A DNA stretch of 64,000 nucleotides from Sipunculus nudus. Taxonomy: Eukaryota; Annelida; Sipuncula; Golfingiida; Sipunculidae. The notes under the pieces are model-generated. The model was not told where the DNA came from and did no database searches. It saw nothing but the letters and a program-made list of their open reading frames with translations. The DNA lies in the NCBI GenBank assembly GCA_026874595.1, contig CM049306.1, forward strand, positions 25,781,519-25,845,518. Reading direction: 5' to 3'. Within the stretch, counting starts at the first letter, position 1; the number at the start of each line of letters is the position of its first letter. Below are positions 49,201 to 54,907 of this stretch, piece after piece. A program made the position numbers and the translations under genes.

Positions 49201-50421
49201 AGTTCTAGCGGTTACGATTTGTGCCCTGTTAACGGACAGACGCCCGGACGGCCGGACGGACGACGGACAAAAGGTGACCCTATAGCTCAGATGACTTACA
49301 GTCAGCTGAGCTAAAGATGCAAACATCAACTTTTACTTTCATTATGATCCAAAGTTTTTAAAAAGTATATTTGCAAAAATCTATATGTAAATTTGACAGA
49401 ATGACACTACCACATTTACTATTAGACTTTGTGCACCAGATGTGATTACTGATTTTAGCATTGCATACATTCAACTCGTGGAAATATTGGTGAATGGTAA
49501 TAATTTTGTAATTAACACTGAACCTAGAGAAGTTGCTAATGACCAAAATATACACAACCTTTTGCATTTAGGGTTTACTTGCCAGAACCTCTGTCCAACA
49601 TATCATCATTATATTTAGTTTATCATGTCAGATTTCAAAGGTCTGAGATTCTATTCAATTAACATTATGCTGAAAGGGTTATTATGAAAAGGAAGCATGT
49701 AGGTCAAGGTTCACAAAGTAAAGAAACTGAAAGACCTCACTTTCTCCATTGTCTCTAGAGTGACTGGATGCACACGCCATAAGCCAGGTAACTCTGTAGC
49801 CGTGACCAGGGCATCCCCCACAGGATACACGTGAACGACAGTATTGTCTGTGTCAGGGGGGAAGAAATAGGAGAAGATCCTGAAATCATGTAAGGAAAAT
49901 ACAGCTTTGATTATATTTACAACTGGTAAATGGCAATTTAACTTGGTTAGCTGTTTAGCTTGGTTTTAAGTTGGCCTGTAACAATTTACTGGTGCACTGA
50001 CACATTAAAAATACAAAGTCAGTTATTGGTATCATCAGTAATAAGATGTCCATGTATCAATACAGAGATGACTAATGACCATTCAACAAAACGTCACACA
50101 ACATAAACATAGAGACCATAGGTATTAACTGAGAGCTAGGGCCAGTATATTTAACTGCTTACCTTGAAAAGATGTTTTTGCATGGGTCTGGATGTGCAAA
50201 TGTCCCAAATTCAGACACTACAATGCGATTGGCTGCTGTGTTTGCACGGTAAGTGTCTGTGCTCAAGAAACGGCTGCGGTATGTGACTTTTCCATCTTGA
50301 ATTTGGAAACTCCGCAGTATTGCTGACCCATCAAACCAGTGGTTATATTTGGTGTCCCCAAATTCAAATTTTCCTGGACCATTTCTGTACAGAGTACCTC
50401 CTAACCATTTGGGTAATGTAC
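7175..50421 (-). CDS. Carotenoid oxygenase (RPE65/BCO family), partial multi-exon gene
   Basis: Eight exons join as complement(50163-50421, 49741-49879, 39381-39522, 32666-32880, 25400-25511, 21287-21526, 11990-12084, 7175-7286). They give 1314 nt, about 438 codons. Every border has AG and GT, and intron phases agree across all seven joins (2,0,1,0,1,1,0). Family signatures appear in the right order: [48 protein letters not shown] and [11 protein letters not shown]. This family uses Fe(II) held by four histidines to cleave carotenoids or, in RPE65, to isomerise retinyl esters. Three histidines are encoded (equivalent to RPE65 H180, H241, H313). The fourth, H527, lies in a last exon that should be left of the window. 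About 30-40 N-terminal residues are also missing. Substrate and cleavage site cannot be told, so BCO1-like or BCO2-like is left open. Confidence 0.93.
7287..9509. other. Intron sequence without recognised feature
   Basis: Part of the 4.7 kb intron between exons 11990-12084 and 7175-7286. I recognised no repeat family or exon in it. It holds one perfect 14 bp palindrome, GGGTCAGCTGACCC, at 7759-7772. Confidence 0.5.
9510..10690 (+). repeat. Tandem array of about 160 bp units (family I-related)
   Basis: About seven units, each with ggtcacnatgacctaattt, caggtttccaaggacattt, a cctccctgga block, agaagattctagg and aatttgtgccctgtctgac followed by tgtctgggtgctcaaat. The order of these phrases is that of family I units, so the array is probably a shorter derivative of the same ancestor. 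Open frames on either strand are shadows of the periodicity. Confidence 0.75.
10691..11989. other. Intron sequence without recognised feature
   Basis: It starts with a small aaggtaaagtaaggtaaag run and continues as plain AT-rich intron up to the donor of exon 11990-12084. The 83-codon open frame at 11738-11989 merely reads through that donor and has no family similarity. Confidence 0.5.
11990..12084 (-). CDS. Carotenoid oxygenase exon with FDFPQINY motif
   Basis: The acceptor is attaatttcag and the donor GATACG|GTGGGT, entering in phase 1 and leaving in phase 0. It has no long open frame of its own and was found by homology: [20 protein letters not shown], then [12 protein letters not shown]. 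It matches FEFPQINY...YAYGLG of RPE65. The residue matching second-shell E417 of RPE65 is aspartate here (codon GAT, 12077-12079). The substitution is conservative but sits at a position that supports an iron ligand. Confidence 0.88.
12085..12975 (+). other. Intron with short fragments of family I
   Basis: Three decayed family I pieces can be seen: a 5' terminus-like stretch near 12250-12300 (acaggtcatggtgctcagct), a unit fragment at about 12781-12912 (ggatatgggtaacagagacc to tttgtgccctg), and another 5' terminus at 12939-12975 (aacaagtgacccatgggcc). The remainder has no visible feature. Confidence 0.55.
12976..14904. other. Less AT-rich intron stretch of unknown nature
   Basis: This stretch has more GC and CpG than its surroundings and does not match the repeat families I recognise elsewhere in the window. 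Several short open frames exist on both strands, but none resembles a known protein and none is clearly bounded by splice sites. It may be an old unrelated insertion or a regulatory stretch. Confidence 0.4.
13935..13967. repeat. Perfect 13 bp inverted repeat
   Basis: The arms GGTTGTACGGATC (13935-13947) and GATCCGTACAACC (13955-13967) are perfectly complementary around a 7 nt spacer, ctgtacc. It lies in the less AT-rich stretch. Its function is unknown. Confidence 0.9.
14905..15895 (+). repeat. Second 160 bp tandem array ending in a family I 3' hairpin
   Basis: About six units of the type at 9510-10690, including a short exact local duplication around 15090-15190 (gaagattctaaggctaatgg twice). 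The last unit passes into cagacagacaccggacaaag and the family I terminal hairpin (about 15860-15895). This links the 160 bp arrays to the family I termini. Confidence 0.75.
15896..16640 (+). repeat. Family I units with 3' hairpin
   Basis: Two units starting at about 15935 (tcaggtagaaccaccagtct) and 16264 (caggtggggccatcagtctg), ending with the hairpin and gctgagctaaaaa near 16640. Each carries a short G-run in the ctggggggg block. Confidence 0.75.
16641..16912 (+). mobile_element. Family I long-body 3' fragment
   Basis: From acagatcagtagttttgata through the ttaatatctcaaagg-like block to the terminal hairpin and gctgagctaaaac. Another family I 5' terminus starts immediately afterwards, at 16913. 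Confidence 0.7.
17030..17660 (+). repeat. Diverged repeat shared with 23060-23915
   Basis: Blocks shared in the same order include agattttgatagtatctttg, gagacaggga, tttgacttggccatata, gaaagtat(t/c)tgca, catgtct(a/g)gtatttattca and acctggttttatggcttt. It is very AT-rich and non-coding; the 106-codon open frame is a low-complexity AT frame. It may be an internal block of the family I long body or an independent repeat. Confidence 0.65.
18490..19990. mobile_element. piggyBac-like non-autonomous DNA element with TTAA flanks
   Basis: The element is flanked by TTAA at 18486-18489 and 19991-19994. Its ends are CCCTTTACTG and CAGCAACCGG, which are inverted partners at 7 of 10 positions, or 11 of 14 with the TTAA included. 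It interrupts a family I body precisely: removing the element and one TTAA restores the order seen in uninterrupted copies. TTAA target duplication and a CCC start are hallmarks of piggyBac elements. No transposase is encoded in the 1.5 kb. A diverged relative lies at 21556-25300. Confidence 0.72.
20266..21037 (+). mobile_element. Family I long-body element, 3' part
   Basis: Starts with leftover cacttgcaaactgcatgaca, continues with the catgccacggtcaaggttgg block, gacggacggacatacggac and the terminal hairpin, and ends gctgagctaaaaa near 21037. It is about as similar to the copy at 1-606 as any pair in the window; long stretches agree with few changes. Confidence 0.75.
21038..21286. other. Intron next to exon 21287-21526, no feature
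   Basis: Plain AT-rich sequence on the donor side of the exon. Nothing was recognised. Confidence 0.5.
21287..21526 (-). CDS. Carotenoid oxygenase exon, propeller blade segment
   Basis: The acceptor is cctccacag and the donor CGAG|GTGGGT; phase 1 at both ends. It reads [20 protein letters not shown], then [40 protein letters not shown] and [12 protein letters not shown] and TTASA match RRYVLPLNI and TTATA of RPE65. The open frame runs 5 codons past the chosen donor to a stop. The donor is fixed because the next exon resumes with the FPQINY motif. Open frames on the plus strand here are shadows of this exon. Confidence 0.92.
21991..23060. other. Unassigned stretch with higher GC
   Basis: Contains ccggttaccggtt near 22160 and a CpG-containing segment at 22340-22560. 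Open frames on both strands at 22246-22558 overlap each other and resemble nothing known. No splice-bounded exon was recognised. Confidence 0.4.
23060..23915 (+). repeat. Diverged repeat shared with 17030-17660
   Basis: Partner of the block at 17030-17660, in the same orientation and order but with different indels. The open frames here are AT-rich chance frames. Confidence 0.65.
23939..25049 (+). mobile_element. Family III element
   Basis: It begins ACTAGAATACGG with a decayed 5' hairpin, then GTGTATCCGCC. The interior has units of 240-290 bp with gcaggtggc(g/a)cc, tgcaaaatttcaggtggac and gaacagatgg. The 3' end is a hairpin with GTATCCTCAAAAC and GTTTTGGCGGATAC arms (25017-25045), which repeats the 5' GTATCCGCC inverted. 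Just before the end is a block reading tgtggaaacagatgcaaaaa and aggaaaggtcaaaggtcaac. Non-coding. Confidence 0.78.
25400..25511 (-). CDS. Carotenoid oxygenase exon with third iron-ligand histidine
   Basis: The acceptor is gtttctaaag and the donor AATG|GTAAAT, entering in phase 0 and leaving in phase 1. It reads [20 protein letters not shown], then [28 protein letters not shown] matches the family motif FHHxNAYE(E/D); its second histidine equals RPE65 H313. The exon is only 112 nt. It lies about 100 bp from the edge of a repeat copy that ends near 25300. Confidence 0.91.
26515..27040 (+). repeat. Tandem repeat with CTGCACTGAGTGAACTC
   Basis: Irregular units of about 90-180 bp containing gcactgagtgaactcttgac, cctgttgcataatctg and ggcagtctgccaaagctat. 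The same gcactgagtgaactcttgac phrase occurs at 38752-38771 after another family IV fragment, so it belongs to family IV. Confidence 0.7.
27324..29096 (+). mobile_element. Complete family I long-body element
   Basis: Both termini are present: 5' aacaagggaaccatgggtca with cggcgctcagctga, and 3' gacggacggacgg-type run, hairpin and gctgagctaaaaa. It is about 1.77 kb and sits inside a family IV element. It contains a 16-base G run (28208-28223). Its body blocks (gagttacaacac, aaatatttaaaaacaggcag) are shared with 57840-58020. The 66-codon frame at 27942-28142 has no support as a gene. Confidence 0.75.
30102..31024 (+). repeat. TGACCTTGACC-rich tandem units
   Basis: Units of roughly 150-250 bp contain c(c/t)tgtgaccttgacctttg, ttgaa(a/g)ccaatatgtcaat, tggagttatcatctg and ggtgggccat. 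At 30627-30645 three TGACCT half-sites occur with spacings of 0 and 1, so the minus strand reads AGGTCA-A-AGGTCA, a DR1-type nuclear-receptor arrangement. Related text occurs at 50755-51350. The unit ends near 30955 with gacagacagacaggg and ctatagggc. Confidence 0.6.
31025..31940 (+). mobile_element. Complete short family I element
   Basis: 5' aacaagagacccatgggtca with gacgctcagccga, two units (one truncated at the left, one from gtggtgccaccagtctgcag at about 31595), and a 3' hairpin with gctgagctaaaaa near 31940. It is about 915 bp and shows the whole family I plan in compact form. Confidence 0.78.
31941..32650 (+). repeat. Further family I units, head to tail
   Basis: One unit starting at about 31975 (acaagttgcgccaccatttt) ends with a hairpin near 32345 (tcagttgagtaacagtcagc). 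It is followed at once by another unit (tgcaggtggtaccaccagtt) that lacks its 3' end. The sequence then reaches the donor of exon 32666-32880. Confidence 0.72.
32666..32880 (-). CDS. Carotenoid oxygenase exon with second iron-ligand histidine
   Basis: The acceptor is tgtcatttcag and the donor TTTGGG|GTATGT. It enters in phase 1 (A|TC gives Ile) and leaves in phase 0. It reads [20 protein letters not shown], then [20 protein letters not shown], then [20 protein letters not shown] and [11 protein letters not shown]. The histidine of YFHSF equals RPE65 H241. The open frame extends upstream into the acceptor, but that extension is the 5' terminus of a family I repeat (from about 32888) and is not exon. 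Confidence 0.93.
32888..33770 (+). mobile_element. Two family I 5' termini in tandem
   Basis: Termini at 32888 (acaagggatccatgggtcac) and 33237 (ccaagggacccatgggtcaa), each followed by cgctcagctga-like text and gaattttggaaaa(t)ttag. The first starts only about 8 bp from the acceptor of exon 32666-32880. No matching 3' ends are seen before the family II element at 33771. Confidence 0.65.
33771..35121 (+). mobile_element. Family II element, second copy
   Basis: ACTAGA, a hairpin GTGTTG-GAA-CGACAC, ATGCCCCCACC, about 7 units of roughly 178 bp, and the 3' hairpin. The 3' hairpin has decayed: its loop and right arm are now a run of about 13 T followed by about 11 G (35093-35117). The plan is the same as the copy at 1625-2974. 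Confidence 0.83.
35157..37359 (+). mobile_element. Family IV element with nested family III fragment
   Basis: 5' AACAAGGCCTACAG and GCGAACCTGTG (35178-35188), 3' CTCACAGGTTCGCTAAAAA (37341-37359). The 11-base motif GCGAACCTGTG returns exactly inverted as CACAGGTTCGC. The interior includes a family III copy from 35330 and the family IV block 36720-37340. A phrase of about 60 bp (gcaaaccaagttttttcaaa and following) occurs twice, at 36409-36468 and 36851-36910. Confidence 0.7.
35330..36385 (+). mobile_element. Family III element, 3' truncated
   Basis: Begins ACTAGAATATCGGTAGTCG and GTGTATCCGC. It has units with gtaggtggcgccacctgt and gcaggtggcgccaccagttt. It ends after cagatgcacaaatggacgct, aggaaaggtcagaggtcaac and cagctgttcacatgtgatct, without the GCGGATAC hairpin. 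Confidence 0.72.
37367..38416 (+). mobile_element. Family I long-body element
   Basis: From tttgtcttgtttattagtcc, through a G run (37498-37518), gagagaaaggctccctgtgg, the ttgacaatgtaagggaatac block and the body blocks, to gctgagctaaaat near 38416. The same sequence lies inverted at 62898-63945 over its whole length, so this is a shared unit of about 1.05 kb. The left end does not carry the GACCCATGGGTC terminus. Confidence 0.75.
38417..39125 (+). repeat. Family IV fragment fused to a family I 3' part
   Basis: 38417-38771 has family IV units (gaggtggcaaaaaaagttttg, aaatatgcccaatttcagg-like text) ending at gcactgagtgaactcttgac. At about 38776 it switches to a family I body (caatactgacctaatttctg) that ends in a decayed hairpin near 39120. 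Confidence 0.62.
39381..39522 (-). CDS. Carotenoid oxygenase exon with first iron-ligand histidine
   Basis: The acceptor is ttgttacag and the donor AAAACAA|GTGAGG, entering in phase 0 and leaving in phase 1. It reads [17 protein letters not shown], then [11 protein letters not shown] and [11 protein letters not shown]. The first histidine of AHPH (codon 39478-39480) corresponds to RPE65 H180. A longer open frame runs on to an in-frame TAG at about 39327, so GTGAGG at 39375-39380 is the donor that allows the family to continue. The 5' part of this exon, acceptor included, is the seed of the tandem array directly upstream in the intron. Confidence 0.9.
39523..40004 (-). repeat. 110-117 bp tandem array seeded by an exon 5' edge and its splice acceptor
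   Basis: Four further copies follow the acceptor side of exon 39381-39522; marker sites lie at about 39481 (exon), 39598, 39715, 39825 and 39935. Read on the minus strand each has a pyrimidine stretch, a CAG or TAG, and then about 60 nt of exon-like text that can be read as [17 protein letters not shown] with small changes. Exon similarity stops just after the codons for DSD; the remaining unit is intron-like. The iron-ligand AHPH motif is therefore copied with the acceptor. Confidence 0.88.
40005..41672 (+). mobile_element. Family III element inserted in the acceptor-seeded array
   Basis: 5' ACTAGAATACGG, the perfect hairpin GTAGTCG-ACAAG-CGACTAC (40017-40035) and GTGTATCCGCC (40036-40046). 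About five units of roughly 280 bp alternate gtaggtggcgccacctgtca and gcaggtggcgccaccatttt. The end has the tgtggaaacagatgcacaaa and ggaaaggtcagaggtcaaaa block and then TTTTGGCGGATACAATTA (41659-41676). This is the best preserved family III copy in the window. The frames running through the units are shadows. Confidence 0.85.
41675..41990 (-). repeat. Displaced continuation of the acceptor-seeded array
   Basis: Three more diverged units of the same array, separated from 39523-40004 by a family III mobile element. On the minus strand the first reads tttcag|ATTGATGCCAGTAAACTC and can be translated [17 protein letters not shown]. The last unit is shortened. The flanks of the inserted element (gcaagattag on one side, ctgacaacatgagg on the other) are consecutive parts of one unit in intact copies, so the array came first. 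Confidence 0.82.
42000..42310 (+). repeat. Single family I unit, 5' truncated
   Basis: From ttgttattcagatactggag to tagctcagatgactttcatt and gatgagctaaaaaa. The terminal hairpin is partly decayed. Confidence 0.7.
42311..42698. other. No recognised feature
   Basis: AT-rich. The open frame at 42394-42600 (68 codons, with CPEISCGN and CPICPCL) is cysteine-rich but isolated, and I do not recognise it. Confidence 0.4.
42699..44275 (+). mobile_element. Family I element with four units
   Basis: 5' aacaagtgacccatgggtca with tgatgctcagccgattg, closely similar to the start at 31025 (both continue gaaatgttga(c/t)aata(c/t)gtc and gtccttgcacagacaactaa). There are units from about 43280, 43587 and 43922, and a 3' hairpin shortened to gctcagtcagctgagctaaa at 44252-44271. 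Confidence 0.78.
44276..47085. other. Long intron stretch, mostly AT-rich, nothing recognised
   Basis: Part of the 10.2 kb intron. It contains a small TA run (45534-45554) and tgcaaat-rich text near 45400-45600. A slightly more GC-rich patch at 45960-46560 contains cggaccca and tgggtccg arms about 16 bp apart (near 46278-46310). Its 69-codon frame is not recognisable. I see no exon or repeat family here. Confidence 0.45.
47086..49315 (+). mobile_element. Family I element with about six units and two 3' hairpins
   Basis: 5' aacaagtgacccaggggtca with gacgctcagctgacc. Shortened units lie at about 47230-47880, and full units start near 47918, 48287, 48622 and 48958. One 3' hairpin lies at about 48240-48272 and another at about 49280-49312. 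It reads as one element followed head-to-tail by a second set of units. The second ends at the start of the intron flank before exon 49741-49879. Confidence 0.75.
49316..49740. other. Intron flank of exon 49741-49879
   Basis: Unique-looking sequence on the donor side of the exon. No repeat family is seen. The 69-codon frame at 49358-49567 has no support. Confidence 0.5.
49741..49879 (-). CDS. Carotenoid oxygenase, second recognised exon
   Basis: The acceptor is gatttcag and the donor GAGAAA|GTGAGG. One base completes the arginine codon begun in the previous exon, and the exon ends in phase 0. It reads [19 protein letters not shown], then [19 protein letters not shown] and [11 protein letters not shown]...VYPVGD and the ATE motif match the family. 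The glutamate of ATE is equivalent to second-shell E148 of RPE65, which holds an iron-binding histidine. The ORF is too short and too spliced to show as a long open frame, and was found by translating between splice sites. Confidence 0.92.
50163..50421 (-). CDS. Carotenoid oxygenase, first recognised exon
   Basis: The exon follows the acceptor ...cttacag and ends CAAG|GTAAGC. It enters in phase 1 and leaves in phase 2. It encodes the start of the beta-propeller: [18 protein letters not shown], then [45 protein letters not shown] and IFSR. The segment aligns with RPE65 from about residue 31 to 120. PDPCKN holds the cysteine that is palmitoylated in RPE65 (C112), followed by the hydrophobic membrane-docking patch. 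The upstream ATG visible in the same frame lies before the acceptor. It is probably intronic, because the glycine codon is split exactly at the splice site. Confidence 0.93.
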
Positions 50422-51162
50422 CTGTAAGTACAGCACCATCCATAAATTACATTAATACAACTTAAACAAAAAAAAAATACAAAAGAATAAATTAGATTTG
50501 GTGTGCCCCCTGCGTCTCATTGCATAGTACTGAGTCACTTCCTGGATGAATGGAGGGTTGCTCACCACTTCTATGTCGACCAGTAATGCAGCCTTAGGGG
50601 ACAAAAACAACCAGAAAGTCAATAATATAGTGCTTTTCCAGCACCCAAACAACAAATCAAATGACACATAGGTCAAGACACCCAGCTGACATGCATGACA
50701 TTGTGGGCTAACATTCACAACAGGAATATTATCTGAATACCAAATTGAGATTAACTTCAGAGGTGATCTTGACTTTTCCTTGTGACCCCAAAGTCGACAT
50801 GGTTTTCCTTAAGTGATGGATCACACATAAGTGAAGACTGAATCCAGTCATGACTGGTCTATATAAAACATGAATAAGACCAAGGTCAACTGATTTCAAA
50901 TTCTTCTGAGAACTTCATGGAAACAACTGGCGTGTCAAATGTGAGGAGAAAATCTTCAGTACTTCCAAAAGTAACAGGGGTTACAATTATTCTAGAATTC
51001 TGCAAAAATGTGACCCTGAAAACAAAGGTCAAGGTCACCAGTTTTCAAACATGTTGTGAACTTGTAGGAAACAGTTGAAAAACAAGGTCAATGTCAACAG
51101 TTTTAACTTGTCAGACAATTTGGATGAAACCATTTGTGTATCAATTCTGAAAAAAATATGCA
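50422..51162. other. Region upstream of the first recognised exon
   Basis: The minus strand has a short coding-looking open stretch at about 50495-50602, preceded by cccctaag (see findings). A decayed family I 5' terminus lies near 50660-50690 (acataggtcaagacacccag). At 50755-51060 there are TGACCTTGACC-type fragments, and at 51026-51039 the phrase aggtcaaggtcacc. The N-terminal exon of the oxygenase is not recognised here. Confidence 0.4.
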
Positions 51163-51165
51163 GTA

Positions 51166-51270
51166 CCGTAAAAACTCGCATATAAGACGATCACTCATAC
51201 AAGTCGAGTCCCCTTTCTTGGATTAATTTTTTGGGAACAAATTTCTCGACGTATATGCGGTTTTTTACGG
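51166..51270. mobile_element. Short inverted-repeat DNA element with TA flanks
   Basis: Flanked by TA (51164-51165 and 51271-51272). The left end CCGTAAAAACTCGCATATA pairs with the right end TATATGCGGTTTTTTACGG, with one substitution and one indel. It is about 105 bp, non-coding. TA duplication and short length suit a Tc1/mariner/pogo-type MITE; the superfamily is an inference. Confidence 0.78.
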
Positions 51271-51381
51271 TACTTCAAAATTATAGGGTTTACCATTATC
51301 CTATATTTCAGCTAAATCAACCTTGAAAATCAAGGTCAAGGTCACTAGATTTAGGACTCATCCAACAATTTACTTTTTGAG

Positions 51382-52940
51382 ATCTTTCATTTTGATTTTC
51401 AGACCAATACATCCAGCCATCCACTTGAGATATATATAGATAACTTTGTTTTCACCTAGAATGGAAATATTCAAGGTCATGGCCACTCTCATAGTGAAGG
51501 ACATGACCCCAATTTGAATAGGCTTCATTCTATGATCTGTATCTATATATTTGCACAATAGGAAAGAAATCTGTCCATTAGTTTTTTTTAATTATACTGC
51601 CTACACTTATGTCAAGTACATGGTTATTCCAAAGCACAAAAACAAGGAAAGAATACGTACAGGTGGTGCCACCTGTCTCCTGTAAAAGACAAAGCTATCC
51701 AAGATTTTTTGTTAAATCTGATTTTTGGACGAAGGCAGGAAGCCTTTTTTTTTTAGATATTTAAGATTTTGTGTAATTTTCATCATGAATGGACTCATTC
51801 AAGGTCAAGAAACTTTGTGGCTGAAGTATTATTGTGTTTTTAACAAAAGCACATTTTTAGTTTGACCATTTAATTGTTATATGAGTATCTAAAGGCCAAG
51901 CATGATTAACCTTTTCCATTCATAGCTTGAGAATTAGTGTATGTCCATGCACTGGGATGTGTGGGTGTACAAAATTAATTGAATGTACCAGAACAAAATC
52001 CATCTAATAAAATAGAACATTCTGTCTTTTGTTAAACATGCTGTTTACTTAGGAGGAGTCCTTTGCAAGTAATTAGCTGTACAACCTGCCAGAACACTCA
52101 AAAGTTTAAATTTAAATTTGTATTCATCACTATTCTAACATTATAGCATTAGTCATTCAGTGATATTTCATTTTGATTTTCAGACCAATACATCCAGCCA
52201 TCCACTTGAGATATATATAGATAACTTTATTTTCACCTAGAATGGAAATATTCAAGGTCATGGCCACTCTCATAGTGAAGGACATGACCCCAATTTGAAT
52301 AGGCTTCATTCTATGATCTGTATCTATATATTTGCACAATAGGAAAGAAATCTGTCCATTAGTTTTTTTTTAATTATACTGCCTACACTTATGTCAAGTA
52401 CATGGTTATTCCAAAGCACAAAAACAAGGAAAGAATACAGGTGGTGCCTCCTGTCTCCTGTAAAAGACAAAGCTATCCAAGATTTTTTGTTAAATCTGAT
52501 TTTTGGACGAAGGCAGGAAGCCTTTTTTTTTTAGATATTTAAGATTTTGTGTAATTTTCATCATGAATGGACTCATTCAAGGTCAAGAAACTTTGTGGCT
52601 GAAGTATTATTGTGTTTTTAACAAAAGCACATTTTTAGTTTGACCATTTAATTGTTATATGAGTATCTAAAGGCCAAGCATGATTAACCTTTTCCATTCA
52701 TAGCTTGAGAATTAGTGTATGTCCATGCACTGGGATGTGTGGGTGTACAAAATTAATTGAATGTACCAGAACAAAATCCATCTAATAAAATAGAACATTC
52801 TGTCTTTTGTTAAACATACTGTTTACTTAGGAGGAGTCCTTTGCAAGTAATTAGCTGTACAACACTGCCAGAACACTCAAAAGTTTAAATTTAAATTTGT
52901 ATTCATCACTATTCTAACATTATAGCATTAGTCATTCAGT
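51382..52940. repeat. 780 bp direct tandem duplication
   Basis: Copy 1 is about 51382-52161 and copy 2 about 52162-52940, with a third junction word (gatatttcat) at 52941. The copies differ by only a few substitutions and small indels (for example aactttgttttc versus aactttattttc, and gaatacgtacagg versus gaatacagg). Each copy has a gtggtgcc(a/t)cc core and a T run. The identical 60-codon frames in each copy are the same chance frame. Confidence 0.92.
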
Positions 52941-54607
52941 GATATTTCATTTGAGAAAATAGGCCTGAATGGTTGTGGTGCTAGGAAGACCTATGTAGGC
53001 AATATATATTACTCTACAGGAACATGTGGACTTAAGTATGTAATGCAATGATGAAGTAGAGAGCACTCATCAGACTGCATACCTCTTCCAAGGCAAAATG
53101 ACACAACTGGATACACCCTGTACCATGGTTCTACTGAAGTTTGTTTTCATACTTCAACGTACAAACCAAAGGTCCAGTCTGTAGTTTGCATCTCACAGTG
53201 CTTGCCATAAATCTTAAAGAGTAAGGTTTTCTTATAGACATAAGTGACTCAAGTGAGTTAGCCTGGATGTAAGTGACCCTTAAAGACTTCATTTGTGATA
53301 GTCATGTTTTTGTGACCAGATGCATGCAGGAATAAACTACCTGTAGCCTTGTTTGTTAAACTTTGCAGTTTTTTATTGAGTTACTCCATACATGACAGTG
53401 CTGACACCATGATTGACTGGAAAAGGCCAGGGCATGGCGGCAAGGATAAGTTGACACCCAAAACACTGACTCACAGTGCATATGCTATGCCAGCAAATGT
53501 TTATATTCATTATGAGAATATATTAATATAGTTTGCTGAACGGGTGTATTGACTATTCTTTACAACAGGATCTGTACAAAAAATGTACTGACTCTTGAAG
53601 TTGAACACCCGTTCACAAAATTTTCTGGAAACTGAAGAAGTGCCTCTTTTGTTTATCCTGCTAACAAATGACTAAACCAACAAATAAACAGACAGCAGTG
53701 TTGATGCTTTTCCAGGAAGACAGGCATTTATAGCTAGAACTGCGCTTCTCAGGGAAGTTAGGGAAATTTCTGGGAAGCTAGGGAAGAAACTTTTGACATA
53801 TTCCACAATCTTTAATCATTGAATAATGTATTACAATTATTCATTGTTTACACATTGTTATTCATTATTTACACATGAAATTTCAAATAATTTGATAAAT
53901 TTAATAGATCAAACTGACAAACTGAGAAGAATGACACAGAAATTAGGGCTCACTCATCAAGACTGACACTGATGGCCTGGTAAGATCTGCTCATTATTGG
54001 ACAAGTAAATAACCTTTCTGCTCAACAGTCATTAACATTGCAGGACAAATTGCCATTTGAACAACATAAATGACATGCATGTTCTTCCTGGGAAGAAATG
54101 GTGGGAAGAAAGTATTTCTTTCCTTCCCTCAGGGAAGAATATGTGAACCCTGAGAGACAGGGGTGACAACATATCCTCCCTGGCAGAGGTAAAAACTGTA
54201 AAGCCTTGATCATGGTCCAAACGGGGAAGTGAATGTAGAAGTTAATGTCCCCTCAAAATGGACCCATTTGACCTAAGTCTTCTAAGGGGTTAAAATAAGC
54301 TCCCCTGAGCAAACATCTGTGGTTTAATCAGTAATCTAAGAGATGTTATAAATTATTTGCATGGACAATACTGATATGAACTTGTAGTATAAGAGATCAA
54401 AGTGCAATGGTCCAGACCTGATCAAAGTCTACAAGTGCACAGTGCTAATACACAGGTGAGACGCCACATGGTGTAATGAAGACAACAGTTAATGGGCTAC
54501 ATTAACTCACTGAACTATGAAATTGTTAACTCAAATGTTGTCAAAATGTCGAAAAGTTTTTACCAGTCCACATGTGGCAGTTTTAATGCAATTTAAGTCA
54601 AGAACTC
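52941..54607. other. No recognised feature
   Basis: Moderately AT-rich. Short overlapping frames at 53349-53531 and 54022-54220 have no similarity I recognise. The text gggaagttagggaa...gggaagctagggaag near 53752-53788 is a small local repeat. Confidence 0.4.
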
Positions 54608-54907
54608 AACAAGAAGGTGGCCAGGATTTCAGTGGTGCAACTGCAAAGTTGCACTGTAAACAGGTATATTTTAAGTATAATATGTTTTCTATATCTATGT
54701 TTTCAATATTTTAGATTTGATAGGTGAATCCTTTTTATTCTTTCTCTTTTTATCTTTTTTAACAAGAAGGTGGCCAGGAATTCAGTGGTGCAACTGCAAA
54801 GTTGCTCTGTAAACAGGTATCTTTTAAGTATAATATGTTTTCTATATCTATGTTTTCAATATTTTAGATTTGATAGGTGAATCCTTTTTATTCTTTCTCT
54901 TTTTATC
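54608..54907. repeat. 153 bp direct tandem duplication
   Basis: aacaagaaggtggccaggat at 54608 and aacaagaaggtggccaggaa at 54761 start two nearly identical units, each running through gcaactgcaaagttgc, tataatatgttttctatatc and gataggtgaatcc to a CT-rich end. The SINE poly-A end lies immediately beyond. Confidence 0.88.
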
